Made by a program: the position numbers and the translations under genes. The notes beneath the pieces were generated by a model. It saw only the letters and a program-made list of their open reading frames with translations, was not told the origin of the DNA and searched no databases. From NCBI GenBank assembly GCA_900318145.1, contig ONJM01000012.1:44701-108700 (forward strand): DNA of 64,000 nucleotides, given 5' to 3'. The stretch comes from an uncultured Eubacteriales bacterium. GTDB lineage: Bacteria; Bacillota; Clostridia; Christensenellales; Aristaeellaceae. This document shows, piece by piece, positions 1-8,699 of this stretch; the first letter of the stretch is position 1, and every line of letters starts with the position of its first letter.

Positions 1-464
1 GGAAAATCGAAGATATTTTTGCCCATGAAGGACTGACGCAGTCGGACCACGCGGCCGGGAATCCCGCCTGTATGGACGCGCTGATCCGGTTTATGAAGCA
101 GGACTTCAGCGGACTCTGCTTCACAAACCTGGTGGACACGGATTCCGTATACGGCCACAGAAACGACCCGGCGGGTTTCGCGGAGGCGCTGGAGGATTTT
201 GACCGGCGGTTGAAGGAAATGAAGGAGCTGCTGCGGCCCGGCGACCTGATGATCGTAACCGCGGACCACGGATGCGATCCCTGCGATATTTCCACCGACC
301 ATACGCGGGAATATATTCCCATTCTTGCGTATACGCCGGGGATGGACAGGAGCGTTGACCTGGGAACCCGGAGCACCTTCGCGGATATTGCCGCCACCTG
401 CGCGGAATGGCTGGGACTGGAGGAGCGGTTCGGCGCGGAATCCTTCGCAGGCGCGCTGCGCTGA
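1..464 (+). CDS. deoB: Phosphopentomutase, C-terminal part (cut by window edge)
   Basis: The reading frame is open from base 3, so the gene begins outside the window; about 153 C-terminal residues are present. Phosphopentomutase converts (deoxy)ribose-1-phosphate to the 5-phosphate in the cytoplasm, linking nucleoside phosphorolysis to the pentose pool. The alkaline-phosphatase-fold metal site is visible: the Asp-His of VTADHGCDP and the His of TDHTREYIP, both typical Mn-binding positions, and the end of the protein matches the family. A strong terminator follows 12 bp after the stop. deoD, deoC, cdd and a nucleoside ABC transporter lie nearby, which supports the call. The start and upstream operon structure cannot be judged. 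Confidence 0.95.
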   Translation, partial: KIEDIFAHEGLTQSDHAAGNPACMDALIRFMKQDFSGLCFTNLVDTDSVYGHRNDPAGFAEALEDFDRRLKEMKELLRPGDLMIVTADHGCDPCDISTDHTREYIPILAYTPGMDRSVDLGTRSTFADIAATCAEWLGLEERFGAESFAGALR

Positions 465-476
465 AAAAACACACAG

Positions 477-514
477 AAAACCCGCGGTTTCATCGAAAGG
501 AACCGCGGGTTTTT
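477..514 (+). terminator. Intrinsic terminator after deoB
   Basis: The arms AACCCGCGGTTT and AACCGCGGGTTT pair around a 10-nt loop and are followed by TTTTT. It ends the deoB transcript and separates it from convergent deoD; the A-run on the other side means it could also work for deoD. Confidence 0.85.
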
Positions 515-547
515 GCTGAAAATGTCAAAGGAACTGTTTCCTGCGGC

Positions 548-1252
548 TCAGGCGATGGCAAGGCCGAGGCGGATCATGTCCAGGAAGGAGGACTGGCGTT
601 CTTCGGCGGGGAGAGATTCCCCGGTGATGGCGCTGTCGGAAATTGTGCAGATGGTGAGCGCTTTCCTGCCGGTGAGAGCCGCGTTCAGGTACAGGGCGGC
701 TGCTTCCATCTCGACGGCCATCACATGCTGCGCGCGCAGGGCAGCGACGTCCGCCGATTCGCCGTAGAAGGCTTCGGAGGTGAAGACGGCGCCGCAATGG
801 GCCCGGAGATTCATTGCCTTCGCGGCTTCCATGGCCCGGGAAAGCAGATCGTAATCAGCGCAGGGGGCGTTGTCGCCGGTGAAGCCGAACTGCTTCAGGT
901 AGGAGCTGTGGTTGTAGGCGCTCATGGCGATGACGATATCCCGCACCTTGATATCTTCCCGCATGGAACCGGCGGACCCGAGGCGGATGATGCTTTTCAC
1001 ATCGTAAAATTTGAACAGTTCATAGGAATAGATCCCGATGGAAGGAGCGCCCATTCCGCTGGCCATGACGGAGACGCGCTTTCCCTGCCAGGTGCCGGTA
1101 TAGCCCTGGACGCCGCGGACGTCGTTCACGAGGACGGGATTCTCAAAAAAAGTTTCGGCAATCAGCCGGGAACGCTTGGGATCGCCGGGCATCAGCACGG
1201 TATCGGCAAAGGCGCCGGCGGGAGCGTTGATGTGGGGAGTCGGGATCGGCAT
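548..1252 (-). CDS. deoD: Purine-nucleoside phosphorylase, DeoD type
   Basis: The 234-residue protein cleaves purine (deoxy)nucleosides with phosphate to free base and (deoxy)ribose-1-phosphate in the cytoplasm. Length and motifs fit the hexameric trimeric-PNP/uridine phosphorylase superfamily: GDPKRSR near residue 25, GMGAPS near 67, GSAGSMRED in the phosphate site, VEMEAAALY, and TISDS carrying the catalytic Asp. The start is fixed by a perfect AGGAGGT 8 bases before ATG. It is transcribed away from the BMP gene and towards deoB, whose product uses the sugar phosphate DeoD makes. The call is secure; exact base preference cannot be read from sequence. Confidence 0.96.
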   Translation of the reverse strand: MPIPTPHINAPAGAFADTVLMPGDPKRSRLIAETFFENPVLVNDVRGVQGYTGTWQGKRVSVMASGMGAPSIGIYSYELFKFYDVKSIIRLGSAGSMREDIKVRDIVIAMSAYNHSSYLKQFGFTGDNAPCADYDLLSRAMEAAKAMNLRAHCGAVFTSEAFYGESADVAALRAQHVMAVEMEAAALYLNAALTGRKALTICTISDSAITGESLPAEERQSSFLDMIRLGLAIA

Positions 1253-1347
1253 ATGACGTTACCTCCTGAAAGAAGAATCGAAATGAATGTATAGAAAGTA
1301 TAACATAAATTAAAATTTCCTGCTATGAAATTTCATTATTCCGGGGG

Positions 1348-1376
1348 TTTAACAATCGGGGATAATTTGGTATAAT
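1348..1376 (+). promoter_or_regulatory. Promoter of the BMP-type binding protein gene
   Basis: An extended -10, TGG-TATAAT (TATAAT at 1371-1376), has only a weak -35 (TTTAAC) 17 bases upstream. It lies about 50 bp before the start codon of the binding-protein gene in an AT-rich divergent gap shared with deoD. In the deoD direction a TATACT -10 (1297-1302) is visible without a good -35. Confidence 0.65.
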
Positions 1377-1424
1377 ACGCAGAGAGAACGGCAAAGGCCG
1401 ATAACAAAAGAGGAGGATTTTTCC

Positions 1425-2429
1425 ATGAAAAAGGTAATTTCCATTATCCTGGCTCTGGCGATGGTGCTGTGCATTGTTTCCGTCGCGTCCGCTGAGAAGG
1501 ACAAGGTCAAGGTCGGCATGGTTACCGACGTCGGCGGCATCAACGATAACTCCTTCAACCAGTTTGCGTGGGAAGGACTTCAGAATCTGCAGAAAGAAGA
1601 CGCTGCTTTCGAAGTAGCCTACCTGGAGAGCAAAACGGACGCGGACTACCAGACCAACATCAACACCTTCATCGATGAAGAATATGACCTGATCGTCTGC
1701 GTCGGCTACATGCTGGCGGACGCGACCCGTGAAGCCGCGACGGACAACCCCGAAGTGAACTTCGCCATCATCGATGACGCTTCCATCGACCTGCCCAACG
1801 TTGCCTGCCTGACCTTCGCGCAGGAGCAGGCTTCCTACCTGGTCGGCCTGGTAGCGGGTAGCATGACGAAGAGCAACACCGTCGGTTATGTGCAGGGTAT
1901 GGTTTCCGATACTATGAACCTGTTCGGTGTCGGTTACATTTCCGGCGTGAAGGCCGCGAATCCTGACGCGACCGTGCTGCAGTACAACGCCAACAACTTC
2001 GGTGACATCGCCGGCGGCGCCGCTGCCGCGAAGGACATGATCACCAAGGGCGCGGACGTGATTTACCATGCCGCCGGCGGTACCGGAATCGGCGTGCTGA
2101 ACACCTGCGCGGAAGAAAAGATCTGGGGCATCGGCGTTGACGCCGACCAGGCTGCCGTTCTGAACAATGACTTCGTCGTCTGCTCTGCCCTGAAGGATGC
2201 CGGCGCCGGCGCTGTGGACATTGCCAAGGCTGTGAAGGCTGAGAGCTTTGCCGGCGGCGTACATCACTACACCCTGGCGGACGGCGCTCTGGGCATCGCC
2301 ACCACCGGCGATCATATCCCCGCGGACGTCCTGGAGAAGGTAGAAGCGGCCAAGGCTGCCATCATTGCCGGCGAACTGACCGTTCCCACCGACGTGGCGG
2401 ACTGCCCCGAATTCACGCTGGATGACTGA
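1425..2429 (+). CDS. BMP/PnrA-family nucleoside-binding protein of an ABC importer
   Basis: This 334-residue exported substrate-binding protein has an N-terminal signal peptide (residues 1-23, cleavage likely after ASA). No convincing lipobox precedes the only early Cys, so lipidation is doubtful. The mature protein starts KVKVGMVTDVGGINDNSFNQ, the hallmark of the BMP family, with the typical DGxND-like substrate loop; family members bind purine or pyrimidine nucleosides. It is probably the receptor for the ATPase and two permeases at 5011-8608, although yjjW-yjjI on the other strand separate them. It has its own promoter, an AGGAGG ribosome site and a strong terminator, which suits the high expression usual for binding proteins. 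Confidence 0.93.
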   Translation: MKKVISIILALAMVLCIVSVASAEKDKVKVGMVTDVGGINDNSFNQFAWEGLQNLQKEDAAFEVAYLESKTDADYQTNINTFIDEEYDLIVCVGYMLADATREAATDNPEVNFAIIDDASIDLPNVACLTFAQEQASYLVGLVAGSMTKSNTVGYVQGMVSDTMNLFGVGYISGVKAANPDATVLQYNANNFGDIAGGAAAAKDMITKGADVIYHAAGGTGIGVLNTCAEEKIWGIGVDADQAAVLNNDFVVCSALKDAGAGAVDIAKAVKAESFAGGVHHYTLADGALGIATTGDHIPADVLEKVEAAKAAIIAGELTVPTDVADCPEFTLDD

Positions 2430-2454
2430 TCCCGCGCGAAAGGAACAAAAACCG

Positions 2455-2489
2455 GGAGCTGTGAGCATCTGCTCACAGCTCCTTTTTTT
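2455..2489 (+). terminator. Bidirectional terminator between BMP gene and yjjW
   Basis: A 13-bp stem GGAGCTGTGAGCA/TGCTCACAGCTCC with a 2-nt apical gap is followed by TTTTTTT. On the minus strand the same stem is followed by CGGTTTTTG, so it can also end the yjjI-yjjW transcript. Confidence 0.9.
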
Positions 2490-3328
2490 CAGACAACAAA
2501 AGCGCGTTCCGCGCCGAGGGACCGGGCAAGGGAAGCGAAACGCTCCGCGTATTCCGGCGGTGTTTCCTCCTCGCCGAGCAGCTTCTGCTGCTCTTCCCGG
2601 ACGCCGAAGGGACGGTAGCGGATTATTTTATAATCGCAGGCATTGCCGATACGCCCGGAAACATACCGGACGGTTTCCTCATTTTCCGCGTCCCTGCCCG
2701 GAAGGATTACGGTACGGACTTCCTGCAGCCAGTTTGTCCGCAGCAGAAAATCAAGGTTCTTCAGGACGGGCGCGGGATCCGCGCCAAGCAGGAAACGGCT
2801 CCATTCCGGATTCACGGCTTTGACGTCCAGCATGACGCCGTCGCAGCAATCCAGGACGCGGGGATCGGATTCAAAATCAAAGGAGCCGTTGGAGTCCAGC
2901 AGGCAGGTTTTTCCTGCCGCGCGGATCCGCGGAAACAGTTCAAGCAGGAAATCCATCTGCAGCGTGCATTCGCCGCCGGAGACGGTTACGCCGCCGATAT
3001 AGGGGAGCGTTCTGCTGATTTCCGCAAAGACTTCATCCGCGTCCATCCACCGGATCCGGGGAGAAGCGCTGTGCGGGCAGAGCTTCAGGCAGGTATCGCA
3101 CTGAACACAGCGGGAAGCGTCCCATCGCACTTCGCCGTTCCGCAGCGCAAGCGCGCCGGCCGGACAGGCTTCCACGCATTTTCCGCAGTGAGCGCAAAGG
3201 CGGATCGTTTCCGGATTATGGCAGAAACGGCAGTTGAAATTGCATCCCTGGAAGAAAACGGAGGTCCGGTTTCCCGGACCGTCCACATTTGAAAACGGAA
3301 TAATTTTATTTACCGGCGCTTTCCTCAT
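2489..3328 (-). CDS. yjjW: YjjW-type glycyl-radical enzyme activase (radical SAM)
   Basis: This 279-residue cytoplasmic iron-sulfur enzyme would use S-adenosylmethionine to install the glycyl radical on YjjI. The radical-SAM cluster Cys are C29, C33 and C36 (GCNFNCRFC). Two ferredoxin-type clusters follow (CAHCGKCVEACP and CVQCDTCLKLCP), as usual in longer activases, and GGVTVSGGECTLQ forms the SAM-binding region. I chose the ATG at 3328 because AGGAGGG lies about 10 bases upstream; a longer reading from 3373 would have no ribosome site. The gene overlaps the 3' end of yjjI by 23 bases, so the two are very likely translationally coupled. In E. coli yjjW-yjjI also sit beside the deo operon. 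Confidence 0.92.
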   Translation of the reverse strand: MRKAPVNKIIPFSNVDGPGNRTSVFFQGCNFNCRFCHNPETIRLCAHCGKCVEACPAGALALRNGEVRWDASRCVQCDTCLKLCPHSASPRIRWMDADEVFAEISRTLPYIGGVTVSGGECTLQMDFLLELFPRIRAAGKTCLLDSNGSFDFESDPRVLDCCDGVMLDVKAVNPEWSRFLLGADPAPVLKNLDFLLRTNWLQEVRTVILPGRDAENEETVRYVSGRIGNACDYKIIRYRPFGVREEQQKLLGEEETPPEYAERFASLARSLGAERAFVV

Positions 3329-4826
3329 GATGCTGAACCCTCCTGTCCAGCGCGTGGCCGCCGTCCTGGGCACCCATGCCGAAGAGCGTTACCTGATTGA
3401 GGGACTGCTTTTTCTGACGCAGTTTCTCGATCTCGCTCTTCTTGACCAGATAGCCTGTCACACGGACGACATCGTTGTTTTCCAGATATCCGGAGAAGTA
3501 ACGCAGCCCCCTGGAAAGGGAACCTTTGATAATGGGAAGGACGGCTTCCGGTGTCTTCAGGTAGGTTTCCTCGAACTTGAAGATGTCGCCCGTTCCGGTG
3601 GGGAAGTAGGGATGGAACTGTTCATTGACTTCCAGCTGGTCAAGCATGGCCGGTTCGGCGCCGATCGGGATCCGTGTGCCGGGCGAATCATCCATTCCGT
3701 CGGTATCGATACCCACCTGGGCGTGCAGGCGGTAACGGTGCCCGAAGGCTTCGCAGTAAGGCGCTTCGTGCGAGGCAACCAGCCGGTCGATTTCGTCCAT
3801 GATCCGGCGGCCGAGGGCTGTCGCCTCCGGATTCAGGCCGAATCCCTTTTTCGGATCGGAAATATGCAGCAGGTGGTTGCAGCATTCCGCCAGCCCGACC
3901 ACGCCGAACATTCCCGTGAAATTCTCCTGTTTCACAAATCCTTCTGCTGAAAGGAAATTGGTTTTGAAGAAGGTGGATTCCTCCACGATGAAACGGACAC
4001 GCTTATCCATGTATTCCAGCTGCAGGTCCACATAGTGCGGAAGATCCCGGGAAAGGAATTCCTCCACGCTGCCGGAATGAAGCGAACATTCATACAGGCG
4101 CATGCGGGGCAGCGTGTAGCCGCCGCCGGCAATTTTCAGTCCGTTATAGCAGGAAGCGATGGCGTAATCCTCGCCCCATTCCCGGACAAACATCCTGTGA
4201 TTGGCAAAGGAAGGCTTGGCCGTTTTCAGCATACACCGGACGCAGGCAAGGGCAAAGCTGTCACTCGTTTTCTCCGGATCGTAGCGAAGGGTCAGATTGG
4301 GAATCGCCAGCTGCATTTCCTCCGTCAGTTCCAGCAGCAGGCGGCCGGTAACGGAATCCTCCGGACCGATATCCGCATGGACGAAGGAATCGGTCTGGAC
4401 CCGGTCGATATTCCGGAGAAAGAGGCGGAGCGCTTTTTTGGCAAATTCCCGGTCTTCCCGGAGAACGAAGGGCTCCAGAAGCTTATCCAGATCCCCAAGA
4501 TAGACAGGATAGGTTGTAATGGAAGGAACGTGGCAGTAAAAAATTTCCAGCACGTTGAGCGCTTCCAGGAGATCCTTCGGCGGATCCAGTTCCAGGAAGC
4601 CGCAGCCTTTTTCAAACAGCAGCCGGTAGTCCGGACAGACATAGCGGGGCCGGTAAGGCATCGGCCCCTCGTTCAGATCGCACAGGGCGCCTTCCTTTTT
4701 TGCGGCGTAATACGCGTCGCTGTAGCGAAGTGTGTGATCCTGCGCCTCACCGAGGCGGGCGAGGGAAACAAGCTCCTGACGGTACGTCAAAGTCGGATCC
4801 TGGATAATACTCAATGCATCTGACAT
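3306..4826 (-). CDS. yjjI: YjjI-family glycine radical enzyme, substrate unknown
   Basis: The 506-residue protein matches the YjjI (DUF3029) branch of glycyl-radical enzymes, close to the length of E. coli YjjI. The radical loop is RVTGYLVKKSE with the radical Gly at residue 458; the thiyl site is probably in GLAECCNHLL, where two adjacent Cys are present. No reaction has been established for this family to my knowledge. It is transcribed with its activase from a consensus promoter and lies inside a deoxynucleoside salvage cluster, as in enterobacteria. That makes a substrate derived from deoxyribose, acetaldehyde or a nucleobase an attractive inference, nothing more. It requires anaerobic conditions. 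Confidence 0.92.
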   Translation of the reverse strand: MSDALSIIQDPTLTYRQELVSLARLGEAQDHTLRYSDAYYAAKKEGALCDLNEGPMPYRPRYVCPDYRLLFEKGCGFLELDPPKDLLEALNVLEIFYCHVPSITTYPVYLGDLDKLLEPFVLREDREFAKKALRLFLRNIDRVQTDSFVHADIGPEDSVTGRLLLELTEEMQLAIPNLTLRYDPEKTSDSFALACVRCMLKTAKPSFANHRMFVREWGEDYAIASCYNGLKIAGGGYTLPRMRLYECSLHSGSVEEFLSRDLPHYVDLQLEYMDKRVRFIVEESTFFKTNFLSAEGFVKQENFTGMFGVVGLAECCNHLLHISDPKKGFGLNPEATALGRRIMDEIDRLVASHEAPYCEAFGHRYRLHAQVGIDTDGMDDSPGTRIPIGAEPAMLDQLEVNEQFHPYFPTGTGDIFKFEETYLKTPEAVLPIIKGSLSRGLRYFSGYLENNDVVRVTGYLVKKSEIEKLRQKKQSLNQVTLFGMGAQDGGHALDRRVQHHEESAGK

Positions 4827-4849
4827 ATTTCAACCCTCCCGATATCAAG

Positions 4850-4878
4850 ATTTTACCTTCGGCGCCGGGCCCTGTCAA
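4850..4878 (-). promoter_or_regulatory. Promoter of yjjI-yjjW
   Basis: TTGACA, 17 bp, TAAAAT read leftwards about 25-50 bp before the yjjI start codon. It is close to the ideal housekeeping sigma-A promoter and is divergent from the transporter promoter 36 bp away, so one operator could control both. Confidence 0.8.
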
Positions 4879-4913
4879 TGATTTCCCGGGGACGCGGAAA
4901 CATAATAAAGCGG

Positions 4914-4942
4914 TTGACTCAAACGGCAGAAAACCGTAAAAT
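4914..4942 (+). promoter_or_regulatory. Promoter of the nucleoside ABC transporter operon
   Basis: TTGACT, 17 bp, TAAAAT lie about 70 bp upstream of the ATPase gene. The leader contains a small CGGCT-GAC-AGCCG hairpin near 4971-4983 but no riboswitch that I recognise. Confidence 0.75.
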
Positions 4943-5010
4943 AATCATACAGCAAAACAGACGGCTGACAGCCGCAATACAATACTCTGCATGAAACGGA
5001 GGCGACAGAT

Positions 5011-6549
5011 TTGGCCAGGGAATATGTGGACATGAATGTTCCCGTGATTGAAATGCGCAATATTGTGAAGAAATTCGGCAACTTCACAGCGAACGACGGG
5101 ATCAATCTGACAGTCCACAAGGGAGAAATACACGCCATCCTTGGGGAGAACGGAGCAGGGAAATCAACGCTGATGAATCAGCTGTACGGCCTGCTCAGGC
5201 CGACGTCCGGAGATATTCTGGTATACGGTAAGAAAATAGAAATGAATTCGCCGAAGGACGCCATTGAGGCAGGCATCGGCATGGTGCATCAGCATTTCAT
5301 GCTGGTGCAGCCTTTCACGGTAACGGAAAACATCGTGCTTGGCACGGAACCGCTGAAGGGTATTAAGCTGGATATGGCCACAGCCCGCAAAAACGTGGTG
5401 GAAATCTCGGAAAAGTACGGCCTTTCCATTGACCCGGACGCGAAAATCGAGGATATTTCCGTAGGCATGCAGCAGCGGGTGGAAATCCTGAAGGCGCTGT
5501 ACCGCGGAGCGGATATCCTGATTCTGGACGAGCCGACGTCTTCCCTGACGCCGCAGGAAATTGTCGAACTGATCGATATCATGCATAACCTGACCCGCGA
5601 CGGGAAGAGCATCCTGCTGATTACCCACAAGCTGAAGGAAATCAAAGCGGCTGCGGATTTCTGCTCCATTATCCGCGCCGGGAAATATATCGATACGGTG
5701 GACGTGGAACAGGTTACGGAGAACGATCTGGCCAGCATGATGGTCGGCCGGAAGGTCGCCTTCTCAGTCAAAAAGCCGCCGATGGAGGAAGGCCCCGTCG
5801 TGCTGGACGTAAAGGACCTGCACGGAATGGATTACCGCGGGGTCGAGATCCTGAAAGGACTGAACCTGCAAGTACACGCGGGGGAAATCGTCGGCATTGC
5901 CGGGATTGACGGAAACGGGCAGACGGAGCTGGTGGAGATCCTGACCGGGCTCCGGAAAGGCACAAAGGGAGAGGCTACCGTAAACGGCGTCAGCATTTAC
6001 AACAAGACGCCGCGGTTCGGATTCAACCACGGTGTTTCCAGCATTCCCGCCGACCGCCAGAAACACGGCCTGCTGCTTGATTTCTCTGTGGAGGACAATC
6101 TGATTCTCCAAAATTTCAGAGAGATCCCCTACGCGAAGAAAAGTATCCTGCAGCGCAGGTCGATCCTGAAACACGCGTCGGAGTCGGTTCAGCAGTTTGA
6201 CGTGCGGCCAGACAACTGCGAAAAGCGCGCGGCGGGCACGCTTTCCGGCGGCAACCAGCAGAAGGTGATTATCGCCCGTGAAGTGCAGAACAACAAGGAC
6301 CTCCTGATTGCAGTAAACCCCACCCGCGGTCTGGATGTAGGCGCAATCGAATATGTCCACAAATACATCGTCGAACAGCGGAACAAGGGGAAGGCGGTGC
6401 TTCTTGTTTCTTTTGAACTGGATGAAATCATGAGCCTTTCCGACAACATCGATGTAATCTTTGACGGCAGGATCGTCAGCAGAGTGCCCGGCGCCGAAGC
6501 GGATGAAAACGAGCTGGGCCTGATGATGGCAGGAGGGAAGAAAGCATGA
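5011..6549 (+). CDS. BMP-type nucleoside ABC transporter, ATP-binding protein (two ATPase domains)
   Basis: This 512-residue cytoplasmic ATPase has two tandem ABC domains like RbsA or YufO. Domain 1 has Walker A GENGAGKST, signature ISVGMQQRVE and Walker B ILILDEPTSSL. Domain 2 (from about residue 255) has the degenerate P-loop GIDGNGQTE, signature LSGGNQQKV and an altered Walker B (LIAVNPTRGL, where the usual Glu is Asn), as is common in this family. The start is a TTG at 5011 with GGAGG 8 bases upstream; the first in-frame ATG (5032) lacks a ribosome site. It is first in a three-gene operon and overlaps the next gene by ATGA. With the permeases and the BMP protein it should import nucleosides. 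Confidence 0.94.
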   Translation: MAREYVDMNVPVIEMRNIVKKFGNFTANDGINLTVHKGEIHAILGENGAGKSTLMNQLYGLLRPTSGDILVYGKKIEMNSPKDAIEAGIGMVHQHFMLVQPFTVTENIVLGTEPLKGIKLDMATARKNVVEISEKYGLSIDPDAKIEDISVGMQQRVEILKALYRGADILILDEPTSSLTPQEIVELIDIMHNLTRDGKSILLITHKLKEIKAAADFCSIIRAGKYIDTVDVEQVTENDLASMMVGRKVAFSVKKPPMEEGPVVLDVKDLHGMDYRGVEILKGLNLQVHAGEIVGIAGIDGNGQTELVEILTGLRKGTKGEATVNGVSIYNKTPRFGFNHGVSSIPADRQKHGLLLDFSVEDNLILQNFREIPYAKKSILQRRSILKHASESVQQFDVRPDNCEKRAAGTLSGGNQQKVIIAREVQNNKDLLIAVNPTRGLDVGAIEYVHKYIVEQRNKGKAVLLVSFELDEIMSLSDNIDVIFDGRIVSRVPGAEADENELGLMMAGGKKA

Positions 6550-7667
6550 AGAACAAAAAGGGGATTCTGGATTTCTTCGCCGAGAACACCTTTATCCATA
6601 CAATCCTGTCAATCCTTCTCGGCTTCCTGGTCGGGGCGATCTTCCTTGTGGTCATGGGGCTGAACGTCGGGGAGGCTTATGGGAAACTGATCTCAAGCGT
6701 TACCTCCCTGAAAGGCTTTTCCTATGTCATCGTTTATGCGGTGCCGTATATCGTGACCGGACTGTCGGTGGCATTTTCCTTCAAGACCGGTGTTTTCAAC
6801 ATCGGCGCGGAAGGCCAGTTTGTTGTGGGCAGTATGGCGGCCTGCGTAACAAGCCTGATGCTGCCGGAGCTGCCCAAGCCGCTCCTGATCCCGCTGTGCT
6901 TCCTCGCGGCAGCGGCCGCGGGAGCTCTGTGGGGCGGGATTGTGGCGGTGCTGAAGATCAAATGGGGCATCAATGAAGTACTGAGCATGATCATGTTCAA
7001 CTGGATCGCATTCTATCTTTCCAATTTCATCGCGGGGATTCCGGCAATCCATAATGACGGAACGGCGGAGGCCACGAAGAATATCGCCGCAAACGCCAGC
7101 CTGCAGTTTTCGAAGGACTTCATCAAGGCAAACGGACTGGCGCCGACGGCAAACTGGGGGATACTTGTCGCCATTGTCCTGACAGTCGTGATCTGGTTCA
7201 TTATCGACAAGACAACCCTGGGGTATGAACTGAAGGCGGTCGGCGTCAACAAGTACGGCGCCGAATACGGCGGCATCAACGTGGGCCGCTCGATCCTGAC
7301 AGCGCTGGCGATTTCCGGCGCGCTGGGCGGACTGGCCGGCAGCCTGCAGCTGATGGGCATGGGAAACCGGATCAGTATTTTTACTTCCCAGGAGGGCTTC
7401 GGCTTCGCCGGCATCGTCGTGGCGCTGATCGGCTGCTCCAATCCCTTCGGGGTCCTGGTGGCCGGTATCTTCTACGGCGGACTGACCTACGGCGGCAGTA
7501 AACTGAACCTGGTCGGTGCGCCGACGCAGCTGATCAGCGTGATTGTCGGAACGGTGGTATTCTTCATCTCGATCTCCGTGATCTTCCGGTACCTGAAGTA
7601 CCTGAAACGGAAACCGAAGACAGTTCCGGCAGGGACAACCGGCGGAAAGGAGGCGGCAGGGAAATGA
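6546..7667 (+). CDS. BMP-type nucleoside ABC transporter permease 1
   Basis: A 373-residue integral membrane protein of the BPD_transp_2 (RbsC/YufP-like) family. Hydrophobic segments begin at about residues 16, 55, 90, 110 and onwards, giving roughly ten spans. FSFKTGVFNIGAEGQFVVG near residues 75-95 and the coupling-region GGLAGSLQLMG are typical of nucleoside permeases. A cytoplasmic Lys-rich tail closes the protein. The start ATG overlaps the stop of the ATPase gene (ATGA) and its own stop overlaps the next permease, so the three subunits are translationally coupled. Confidence 0.93.
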   Translation: MKNKKGILDFFAENTFIHTILSILLGFLVGAIFLVVMGLNVGEAYGKLISSVTSLKGFSYVIVYAVPYIVTGLSVAFSFKTGVFNIGAEGQFVVGSMAACVTSLMLPELPKPLLIPLCFLAAAAAGALWGGIVAVLKIKWGINEVLSMIMFNWIAFYLSNFIAGIPAIHNDGTAEATKNIAANASLQFSKDFIKANGLAPTANWGILVAIVLTVVIWFIIDKTTLGYELKAVGVNKYGAEYGGINVGRSILTALAISGALGGLAGSLQLMGMGNRISIFTSQEGFGFAGIVVALIGCSNPFGVLVAGIFYGGLTYGGSKLNLVGAPTQLISVIVGTVVFFISISVIFRYLKYLKRKPKTVPAGTTGGKEAAGK

Positions 7668-8608
7668 CGGACTTTGTAAACAGCCTCGGTATTATACTTT
7701 TCGCGACACTGGTCTATATGACACCGCTGCTGTACGCGGCTCTGGGATCCTGTTTCTCCGAGGTTTCCGGCGTCGTGAACATCGGTATTGAGGGCATGAT
7801 GACAGCCGGCGCGTTTGCCGGCACAGTGGTTGCCTATTTCACCGGTAATCCCTGGATCGGATTCATCTGCGGCGGACTGGCGGGAGCTTTCTTCGGAATG
7901 CTGCACGCAACCGCCACCGTACGCCTCGGCGCGGATCAGACGATCGCGGGCACGGCCATCAACATGCTGGGGCCGGGCATCTCGATCATGATTGCGAAGG
8001 TGCTGTTCAACTCCACCGATACTGTTCCGCTGACAGCGGAGCAGAAGATCCCGAAACTCTTTGCCGGCGTTTTTGATACGGGAAATGTTTTCGGGCGGTT
8101 TATGGACAACGTATTCGCGACGTATTTTTCCACCTATTTTGTTTTCATCCTCGCGATCGTGGTGTGGTTTGTGTTCTACAAGACCCGTTTCGGCCTGCGG
8201 CTGCGCGCCTGCGGCGAACATCCGAAGGCCTGCGAAACCCTGGGTATCAATGTGCTGGGAATGCGTTTCCTGTGCGTGGTGATTTCCGGCCTGCTGGCCG
8301 GCCTTGGCGGCGCGTGCGTGACGATGACGATCTCGACGCAGTTCCGGCCGATTTCCATCGTTGGCCAGGGCTTCATAGCCATCGCGGCAGTCATTTTCGG
8401 CAAATTCAAGCCGCACGGCGCACTGCTCGGATGCCTGCTGTTCGGTTTCTGCTCCGGACTGAAGGTAGTTCTGGGAGGTTCCGGCGGCGTGGATATGCAA
8501 CTAATTTCCATGATTCCCTATGTGGTGACGGTAATCGTGCTGATTCTGTTTGTCGGAAAATCACACGTTCCTTCCGCCAGCGGAAAACCTTATCTGAAAG
8601 TTAAATAA
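7664..8608 (+). CDS. BMP-type nucleoside ABC transporter permease 2
   Basis: A 314-residue membrane protein of the same permease family (YufQ-like) and partner of the preceding one. CFSEVSGVVNIGIEGMMTAG near residues 28-48 mirrors the FNIGAEGQ motif of permease 1, and RLRACGEHPKACETLGI is the loop expected to contact the ATPase. About eight to nine membrane spans are seen. It overlaps permease 1 by ATGA and is followed by a terminator, so the operon ends here. Confidence 0.93.
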   Translation: MTDFVNSLGIILFATLVYMTPLLYAALGSCFSEVSGVVNIGIEGMMTAGAFAGTVVAYFTGNPWIGFICGGLAGAFFGMLHATATVRLGADQTIAGTAINMLGPGISIMIAKVLFNSTDTVPLTAEQKIPKLFAGVFDTGNVFGRFMDNVFATYFSTYFVFILAIVVWFVFYKTRFGLRLRACGEHPKACETLGINVLGMRFLCVVISGLLAGLGGACVTMTISTQFRPISIVGQGFIAIAAVIFGKFKPHGALLGCLLFGFCSGLKVVLGGSGGVDMQLISMIPYVVTVIVLILFVGKSHVPSASGKPYLKVK

Positions 8609-8629
8609 TCCGGCGGGAGCCGGAAAAGG

Positions 8630-8665
8630 AAACGGGAAGCGGCGTACCGGACCGCTTCCCGTTTT
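8630..8665 (+). terminator. Terminator of the nucleoside transporter operon
   Basis: AACGGGAAGCGG and CCGCTTCCCGTT form a 12-bp stem with a 9-nt loop, followed by TTTT. It lies between convergent transporter and deoC genes and may serve both. Confidence 0.85.
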
Positions 8666-8699
8666 ATGTGCTGCGCAGTGAAATCCGCAGGATTGTTTT

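Noticed and set aside
407-1294. 295-codon plus-strand frame across deoB end and deoD
   Set aside because: It runs through the deoB terminator and antisense to deoD, and reads as Gly/His-rich nonsense.
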